Assembly (NCBI GenBank): GCA_002428895.1
Contig: DIYC01000161.1
Coordinates: 3,805 to 15,461, forward strand
Origin: Burkholderiales bacterium UBA6064
GTDB lineage: Bacteria; Pseudomonadota; Gammaproteobacteria; Burkholderiales; Burkholderiaceae_B
Direction of reading: 5' to 3'
Length of the DNA: 11,657 bases
Of this stretch, positions 7,166 through 11,657 are shown piece after piece. Positions within the stretch are counted from its first letter, which is position 1. Every line of letters starts with the position of its first letter. The translations under genes and the position numbers were made by a program. The notes below the pieces were generated by a model. It ran no database searches. It was not told the origin of the DNA and saw only the letters and a list, made by a program, of their open reading frames with translations.

Positions 7166-8518
7166 TCAACTGTCAAACGCTAAAGTGGCAACCTTCCATT
7201 GAATTTCAATTTTCAATCCACACGGATGATTGTCTTTAAGAATTATATTAACGTGATGAGATTCTGCAATCCACTGTGCGATAGAAAGTCCGAGACCAGT
7301 TCCATTTTGACCTGATTTATCGGCACGGACAAAACGTCCGAATACTTTCTTCTTATCCTCATCACTTAAACCAGGCCCGCTATCAGCAATGATTAAAAGT
7401 CCATCTTGCGAAAGACTGACTAAAATTTCACCCGCTTCAGGAGTATATTTGACAGCATTCTCAAGAAGATTACTCAACAAAATACTCACTGAATGGGGAT
7501 GTGCTTGAATGATCAAACACGAATTCTGAGTCTCAACTTTTAGCAAAATATTTTTAATGTATGCACGCTGCTTAATATCATCCAAACACTCAAGCAGGAG
7601 CTCTGAAAGATTTGTTGACTCCATCGATAACTCTTCATGCTGCAAGCGTGCTAATGTAAGAAGCTGCTCCACCATATGCGTAGCTCGATTAATCGAGGAT
7701 TCTAAGTTTTCAAGACCTTGCTGACATTCTGGTAAGCTTTTGGTTTTTTTCAGCAGAACTTGTGTCTGGGTTTTCATTGCAGCCAACGGTGTGCGAAGTT
7801 CATGTGCAGCATGATCCGTAAATTCCCGCTCACGCTTAAAGCTATCAAATAATCTTTTAAACAGATGATTGAGCGCGACAACAATCGGCACAATTTCCTG
7901 CGGCAAAGTTTCTTGATTAATCGGCGTCAAATCATTACTGCCGCGTTGATCTACATCGGCAGAAACTTTAATCACGGGCTTAAGAACTTTGCGTACACCC
8001 ACCCAAATAATAAATAGAATCACGGGCAAGAACAAAAGTGCTGGAACAATCAGTGCGATCATCAACTGAACAATTAACTCGTCACGAATATCCATACGCT
8101 CTGAAACTTCAATTTTGATTTGCTTCACAGGTTCAATAAAAACAAAAAATCGCCAGTCGTGCTGCTCAACACGATGCTGAGAAAAACCTGGTGGAGCTTC
8201 AAAGTCAGCAAAATGATCCGTGTTGGCTGAGCCTGTTGTCAGTTTATTTCCAACCCAAATCCGAAAACCTAATTTACGCTCATAGCGGTGTTGTAGATCG
8301 GGATTTTCAAGACCAAGAACAACATTCTGATTGTATTCAATTTCATGCTCAATTAATTGTAAAAGCACCTTGGCAGAATGAACGAGCTGAGCATCATAGA
8401 CCTCCGAAATTTCTTCACTGGCAAATTGATGACTTAAAGCAAGCGACAACAGTATGGCAATTACAACAGGAATGCTAATCCAAGCAATTAAGTGGCTGCG
8501 TAAAGAGTAATTTTTCAT
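7166..8518 (-). CDS. Sensor histidine kinase, QseC/TctE-type
   Basis: This 450-residue inner-membrane kinase senses a periplasmic or membrane signal and phosphorylates the response regulator encoded just upstream. Transmembrane segments lie at about 10-28 and 149-173, flanking a periplasmic domain of about 120 residues. The FRIWVGN and GFSQHRVEQHDWRFFVF stretches there resemble the two-component sensor kinase N-terminal domain (2CSK_N) of TctE/QseC relatives. A HAMP-like linker follows at about 174-228. The H box is HAAHELRTPLAAMK with phospho-acceptor H239. The ATPase domain shows an N box (NLLENAVKYTP), a G1 box (ADSGPGLS), an F box (VFGRFVRAD) and a G2 box (GTGLGLSIAQ), so the kinase looks complete. 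Its ATG shares one base with the regulator stop (TAATG), implying translational coupling. The signal cannot be inferred. The three enzyme/TPR genes upstream are the obvious candidate target or signal source. Confidence 0.94.
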   Translation of the reverse strand: MKNYSLRSHLIAWISIPVVIAILLSLALSHQFASEEISEVYDAQLVHSAKVLLQLIEHEIEYNQNVVLGLENPDLQHRYERKLGFRIWVGNKLTTGSANTDHFADFEAPPGFSQHRVEQHDWRFFVFIEPVKQIKIEVSERMDIRDELIVQLMIALIVPALLFLPVILFIIWVGVRKVLKPVIKVSADVDQRGSNDLTPINQETLPQEIVPIVVALNHLFKRLFDSFKREREFTDHAAHELRTPLAAMKTQTQVLLKKTKSLPECQQGLENLESSINRATHMVEQLLTLARLQHEELSMESTNLSELLLECLDDIKQRAYIKNILLKVETQNSCLIIQAHPHSVSILLSNLLENAVKYTPEAGEILVSLSQDGLLIIADSGPGLSDEDKKKVFGRFVRADKSGQNGTGLGLSIAQWIAESHHVNIILKDNHPCGLKIEIQWKVATLAFDS

Positions 8519-9171
8519 TATTCGATTAGATACCCCACACCGCGCTGTGTTTTGATTAAGTCTCGGCCTAATTTACGACGTAATGACGCGACATGCACTT
8601 CGATTGTGTTGCTTTCAATCTCTTCAGATGACCAATCGTAAATACTTTCAGTGATTTTATTTTTCGAAACAATACGCCCAATATTACGAATCAGACAGTC
8701 AAAAATAGCACGCTCACGTCCTGAAAGGCTAACCACTTTACCTTCTAGTTGCAAATAACCACTAGCGGGTTCATAAGTCAAATTTTTATGCGTAATCAGT
8801 GGAGTACCGATACCATTACTACGGCGAATCAGTGCGGCACAGCGTGCCAATAACTCATCCAGATCAAACGGTTTCACCATATAATCATCCGCACCTGTAT
8901 TCAACCCTTCTACACGATGACGAACAGAATCACGAGCAGTTAAAAGCAAGACTGGAGTTTGGTCTTTCTGATTGCGTAAACGAGATAAAAACTCCAAACC
9001 TGATATACCAGGCAGATTAATGTCTAGAACGATCAAAGCATAAGAGACAGTTGCCAAGGCATTCTTGGCTTCTTCTGCACTTTGTACCCAATCGGTGGCA
9101 TAAGAACACCTTAAACTTTCCGCAGTGGCTCTGCCTAAATTGATATCATCTTCAATCAGTAAGACTCTCAT
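8518..9171 (-). CDS. OmpR/PhoB-family response regulator, QseB/TctD-type
   Basis: This 217-residue cytoplasmic transcription factor has an N-terminal receiver domain. It shows the acidic pair D8 and D9, phospho-acceptor D50 in VLDINLPG, the switch threonine in LLLTARD and the conserved lysine in VKPFD. A C-terminal winged-helix DNA-binding domain follows, with VSLSGRERAIFDCL, the recognition-helix region NTIEVHVASLRRKLG, and the wing IKTQRGVGYLIE that ends the protein. I start it at ATG 9171, because MRVLLIEDD is the normal beginning of the family. The frame is open to an upstream ATG at 9207 that would add 12 atypical residues. GGAG lies 11 bases before the chosen start. It is followed by its kinase with a one-base overlap. 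A 94-base gap separates it from the TPR gene, so an internal promoter is possible although I see no convincing one. Confidence 0.95.
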   Translation of the reverse strand: MRVLLIEDDINLGRATAESLRCSYATDWVQSAEEAKNALATVSYALIVLDINLPGISGLEFLSRLRNQKDQTPVLLLTARDSVRHRVEGLNTGADDYMVKPFDLDELLARCAALIRRSNGIGTPLITHKNLTYEPASGYLQLEGKVVSLSGRERAIFDCLIRNIGRIVSKNKITESIYDWSSEEIESNTIEVHVASLRRKLGRDLIKTQRGVGYLIE

Positions 9172-9265
9172 AGAAACTGGATCTCCAAGCCATATTAAAC
9201 AAATCAAACAATCAAGAAAAAAACGAAACTTGAATCACTCACGGCTTACTACTCAAATTTAAATT

Positions 9266-10030
9266 CTATTTTGTCCTCTCTTCAGTTTTAGAAATTGTGC
9301 TGATTTCCGATAATTTAGCTTTAATTTCTTGCCTACGTCCTGCGTCAGCAAGCTCTCGGTTAGAACGTTCTGGCGCCATCAAAGCGCGTTCAAGATACCC
9401 TCTTGCCTCTTGTTCACGATGCTCCTCGATCAAAAAATCGCCATAAAAAAAATTAGGATCAATCCCATTGGGATTCATTTGCAAAGCGATCCTCAAATGT
9501 TTTTCCGCTTCCTGATCATCACCAAACCCAATTGGCCAACCAGGCACCTGATAATACAGTGCCCCAAGAGAGGTGTGTGCAGAACCATCTAATGCGTTTT
9601 CATTAAGCTGCAACGCTTCCTCAAGTAGAACCTTAGCCTGTTTCACCGCACTAAGAGCGCCCAACCCACCTTCAATTCCTGCCTTAGTAGATAAAATAAT
9701 CGCTTGCCAAATTTTGGGCTCTGCCCGAAGCTGGTTTTTATTACTCACCTGCTGCGCTTGATTAGCGAGTTTTTTGAGTTCCTCAATTTGAGTTCTTTTA
9801 TCGGAAATCTGATATTTAATATGTGCCCATTCGCGTTGCAAAGATAAAATCTCCTCCATCACCACGTCTTTCAGTACATTCTGCGCTTGATTACTTTGTG
9901 TTTGTGCAGATAAATAAGCTGACTGTGGCTGTGTAGTAAACGGTTCATGCTCTTGCGCGTTCGAGATAAACGGCTTACCAAGTATGGTTAAGACCAGCGC
10001 CCCTAAAGTAAAAGTTTGTCTTTTTTTCAT
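9266..10030 (-). CDS. Exported TPR-like repeat protein
   Basis: This 254-residue protein is predicted to be exported. Residues 1-25 form a signal peptide (MKKRQTF, hydrophobic LGALVLTILG, then cleavage after SNA). Residues 51-98 look like a coiled coil. Two or three TPR-like helical pairs follow: AKVLLEEALQLNENALDG near 132-149, AEKHLRIALQMNPNG near 175-189, and ARGYLERALMAPE near 209-221. The block YYQVPGWPIGFGDD followed by NPNGIDPNFFYGDFL is distinctive. I recall it from a family of uncharacterised periplasmic TPR proteins in proteobacteria, so this is more than a generic TPR. No lipobox cysteine is present, so it is probably soluble in the periplasm. The start at 10030 is chosen because the signal peptide begins there and GGGA lies just upstream. 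An in-frame ATG at 10078 would add 16 residues that spoil it. It lies 49 bases after the SDR gene and may act as a scaffold or partner, which is inference. Confidence 0.82.
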   Translation of the reverse strand: MKKRQTFTLGALVLTILGKPFISNAQEHEPFTTQPQSAYLSAQTQSNQAQNVLKDVVMEEILSLQREWAHIKYQISDKRTQIEELKKLANQAQQVSNKNQLRAEPKIWQAIILSTKAGIEGGLGALSAVKQAKVLLEEALQLNENALDGSAHTSLGALYYQVPGWPIGFGDDQEAEKHLRIALQMNPNGIDPNFFYGDFLIEEHREQEARGYLERALMAPERSNRELADAGRRQEIKAKLSEISTISKTEERTK

Positions 10031-10079
10031 GCTTTTCCCTTCCCTATTCAAGTTGTAATCACTCAGGCAACAATGCATT

Positions 10080-10862
10080 TTAATACTCTTTTAAAGAGTC
10101 CTCTTTCTGTATTTTTTCTTTGGTTCTAGCCTTATCCGCCTCTAAAATTTCTTCGCCAATTTTCCGGTTTTTCTGAAGACCACAATCAATCAGACAAGGA
10201 AAGGTTGCATTTAAAAATGCAAAAAATCGCTCTGGCCAACCGAGACGAACCTCTCGTTGTTGTTGAATAATCGCCTTAAAGATTTTTTTTGCAACCTCTT
10301 CAGGTTCGTCGTAGCGAACACCAGTACGCTCGTTAATCTCTGCGCGTGTTCCCGTATTCATTTTCGTGCGCACAGCGCGAGGCACAATATGCGTGACAGT
10401 AATATGGGTGCCACTAAGCTCGCGCCGAAGGCTATCGGAAAAACCTTTCAAGCCAGCCTTCGCTGTCACGTAACCCGTCAGGTGAGGCAGTGGAATAAGC
10501 GCTGTCATTGATCCTATAGTAACAATATGACCCGCATTACGACGTTTCATGTTGATCAGCACAGCTTGCGAAAGCCGAATAGGGACCATCAAGTTCAAAT
10601 CAATAATCGCCTTGAGATTTTGTTCTTCACAGTAATTAAAAACGTTATATCCAGCCATATTAATTAGAATATCGGGTGTATTGGCTTGAAGCTGCGCGCA
10701 AATTTTATTAAGACCAGCAACCAAGTCCCCTTCCATTTTGGAATCATGTGCAGTCACTGTTGCACCAGCTTCTTTCAACATTCGAACGAATGGAGTTCCA
10801 ATTCCGCCAGTACCGCCAGTGATGTAAACAAACTTACCTTCCAAAGTGCCTTTAAACAGCAT
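10080..10862 (-). CDS. Short-chain dehydrogenase/reductase (SDR family)
   Basis: This 260-residue cytoplasmic oxidoreductase uses NAD(P) to interconvert a carbonyl and an alcohol on an unknown substrate. The cofactor motif TGGTGGIG is at 15-22, D40 ends the second strand (suggesting NAD rather than NADP), and NMAG is at 68-71. The catalytic set N90, S118, Y131 and K135 (YVTAK) is complete. Only 45 residues separate the glycine motif from NMAG, shorter than the usual classical SDR spacing of about 60-70, so a helix there is shortened. The C-terminus adds an aromatic, membrane-interacting-looking stretch (RFFAFLNATFPCLIDC) and a charged tail, as in some SDRs acting on lipid-like substrates. The start is set at ATG 10862, because GGAG at 10875-10872 is nine bases away. 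It would be only three from the alternative ATG at 10868. It overlaps the end of the HDO gene by 11 bases, implying coupled translation. Confidence 0.93.
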   Translation of the reverse strand: MLFKGTLEGKFVYITGGTGGIGTPFVRMLKEAGATVTAHDSKMEGDLVAGLNKICAQLQANTPDILINMAGYNVFNYCEEQNLKAIIDLNLMVPIRLSQAVLINMKRRNAGHIVTIGSMTALIPLPHLTGYVTAKAGLKGFSDSLRRELSGTHITVTHIVPRAVRTKMNTGTRAEINERTGVRYDEPEEVAKKIFKAIIQQQREVRLGWPERFFAFLNATFPCLIDCGLQKNRKIGEEILEADKARTKEKIQKEDSLKEY

Positions 10863-11523
10863 GATCATTTGCTCCGTTGTGGGCAATAGCACGCAGCACA
10901 TTTGCAAACAGGCGAAACGTGTTTTGTGCGACTTCGATAATTGCCTTTTTGTCTTCAGGGTCGGTGATTTTGTTGATTATCCCCTCAAAAAATTGCATAT
11001 GAGAAATATCTAGATCACCATGAGAATAAAGATAGGAAAAAGCCTTTTTTGGCAAATCAAGTTGATCTGCTAGCGCATCTGCTACTTTACGAGCGATTTG
11101 AGTCGAGGTGTTTTCAAGCATGAACACCATACCAAAAAATCCGACCGGATTTTTTCGCGTGATGTAATCATAATTATAGGCAACCAACACCTGCGTTTCC
11201 AAATTCGGGATTGAGTTACGTGCTGCTTCTTTATGACCGCCCGCAGCCTCGATATCATTGAGAATCCATTCTTCATGACCAATTTCTTCCTTTTGATATT
11301 CAATAATTACTTGATGTATCCACTTTTTTGAGGGTGGTAATTTTGACCCCATCGACATTAGCAATGGCACTGTATGTGAAACATGATGATAGGCTTCATT
11401 CAGATAAGCAATATAAGTATCACAGCTAATATTGCCTTTAAAGCTGTCCTTAATTTGCGCAACATTATAAAGCTCCTGCCGTGCAACTTCAGTTTCTTTA
11501 ACTAGCTGATTGTAAAAATCCAT
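10852..11523 (-). CDS. Haem-oxygenase-like diiron oxidase (HDO / iron-containing redox enzyme family)
   Basis: This 223-residue, all-helical protein of the haem-oxygenase-like fold is predicted to bind two irons and activate O2. All seven ligand positions known from HDO enzymes such as UndA are visible. E43 lies in YLNEAYHH, E80 and H83 in the ExxH of EEIGHEE, and E137 in VFMLENTS. H168, D172 and H175 form HxxxDxxH in SHGDLDISHMQFFEG. This argues for an active oxidase rather than a TenA-type thiaminase or a haem oxygenase, which lack this set. Characterised relatives carry out oxidative decarboxylation, N-oxygenation or C-C cleavage of fatty or amino acids. The substrate here is unknown. It is the first complete gene of the minus-strand cluster, has a strong ribosome binding site (GAGGTAA), and overlaps the SDR by 11 bases. 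There is no signal peptide, so it acts in the cytoplasm. Confidence 0.9.
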   Translation of the reverse strand: MDFYNQLVKETEVARQELYNVAQIKDSFKGNISCDTYIAYLNEAYHHVSHTVPLLMSMGSKLPPSKKWIHQVIIEYQKEEIGHEEWILNDIEAAGGHKEAARNSIPNLETQVLVAYNYDYITRKNPVGFFGMVFMLENTSTQIARKVADALADQLDLPKKAFSYLYSHGDLDISHMQFFEGIINKITDPEDKKAIIEVAQNTFRLFANVLRAIAHNGANDHAV

Positions 11524-11529
11524 GTTGTA

Positions 11530-11536
11530 TTACCTC
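11530..11536 (-). promoter_or_regulatory. Strong ribosome binding site for the HDO gene
   Basis: Read on the minus strand, GAGGTAA is followed by the ATG at 11523, with nine bases after the GAGG core. It is the best Shine-Dalgarno match I noticed in the window and fixes the HDO start. Confidence 0.75.
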
Positions 11537-11552
11537 AGAGTGATAAAGAGTT

Positions 11553-11657
11553 AAAATTTTTCCTGATTAGCACCTTGGCTCAGACATTCGCAGCAGGCTG
11601 AGTGGTTGTGGTTTTGTGGTGACCGTGGCGCGAAGTAAACGTGGCACCATGGCGGCT
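11553..11657 (-). other. Probable 3' end of an upstream minus-strand gene (frame undecided)
   Basis: The window edge is open in all three minus-strand frames for at least 26 codons. One frame ends with TGA at about 11579 after a T/H-rich stretch ending TTTTQPAANV. Another ends with TAA at about 11568 after a basic stretch ending LLRMSEPRC. The third ends with TAA at about 11553 after a C/H-rich stretch. No candidate promoter for HDO is obvious between these stops and the HDO ribosome binding site. A gene upstream in the same operon is therefore likely, but I cannot choose the frame or name it. Confidence 0.3.

Noticed and set aside
8191..8478. 95-codon plus-strand open frame inside the sensor kinase
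   Set aside because: It is a shadow of the kinase periplasmic domain, with no motif or ribosome binding site of note.
9172..9265. Rho-independent terminator between the TPR gene and the response regulator
   Set aside because: On the minus strand a T run occurs, but the only stem (TCAAG with CTTGA) encloses the T run instead of preceding it, so it would not work as a terminator.
10863..10868. Alternative SDR start two codons upstream, ATG at 10868
   Set aside because: The GGAG would be only three bases away, too close, whereas the ATG at 10862 has a nine-base spacing.
1..11657. CRISPR arrays, tRNA or rRNA genes, insertion sequences
   Set aside because: I saw no regularly spaced repeats, no tRNA cloverleaf with a GTTCRANNC arm, and no transposase or flanking inverted repeats.

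Overview
The window looks like a chromosomal segment of a Gram-negative betaproteobacterium, most likely a relatively AT-rich member of the Burkholderiales. The core block is methionyl-tRNA synthetase (metG), a small DUF3460 protein and the condensin subunit scpA. As I recall, DUF3460 is essentially betaproteobacterial, and this ScpA has the extended N-terminus seen in Burkholderiales homologues. I cannot place the genus from sequence alone.

Layout. Positions 1-2093 (minus strand) carry a two-partner secretion pair: an outer-membrane TpsB/FhaC-type transporter followed 15 bases later by the start of its TpsA exoprotein, which runs off the left edge. A 212-base divergent intergenic region (2094-2305) holds promoter candidates for both directions and an 18-base inverted repeat beside metG. 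Positions 2306-5493 (plus strand) are metG, DUF3460 and scpA. They are followed by an AT-rich gene of unknown function (5552-7078) whose C-terminal third resembles an NlpC/P60-type (papain-like) cysteine hydrolase. Around 7107-7131 a weak hairpin separates this convergently from a minus-strand cluster. Read in its own direction, that cluster is a haem-oxygenase-like diiron oxidase (HDO), a short-chain dehydrogenase/reductase (SDR), an exported TPR-like protein, an OmpR-type response regulator and a QseC/TctE-type sensor kinase (11523 down to 7166). The last 134 bases hold the HDO ribosome binding site and probably the end of another minus-strand gene whose frame I could not settle.

How the genes may work together. 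TpsB should thread TpsA across the outer membrane, giving a secreted or surface adhesin- or toxin-like protein. The right-hand cluster has overlapping or close spacing: HDO and SDR overlap by 11 bases, and regulator and kinase overlap by one base (TAATG). It looks like a co-expressed enzyme module with its own two-component control. The HDO shows all seven expected metal-ligand positions (E43, E80, H83, E137, H168, D172, H175), so it is probably an active Fe/O2 oxidase. With an SDR beside it, oxidative tailoring of a lipid-like or amino-acid-derived small molecule is plausible, but the substrate is unknown. This cassette and the hydrolase-like orphan downstream of scpA are the two least explained parts of the window.
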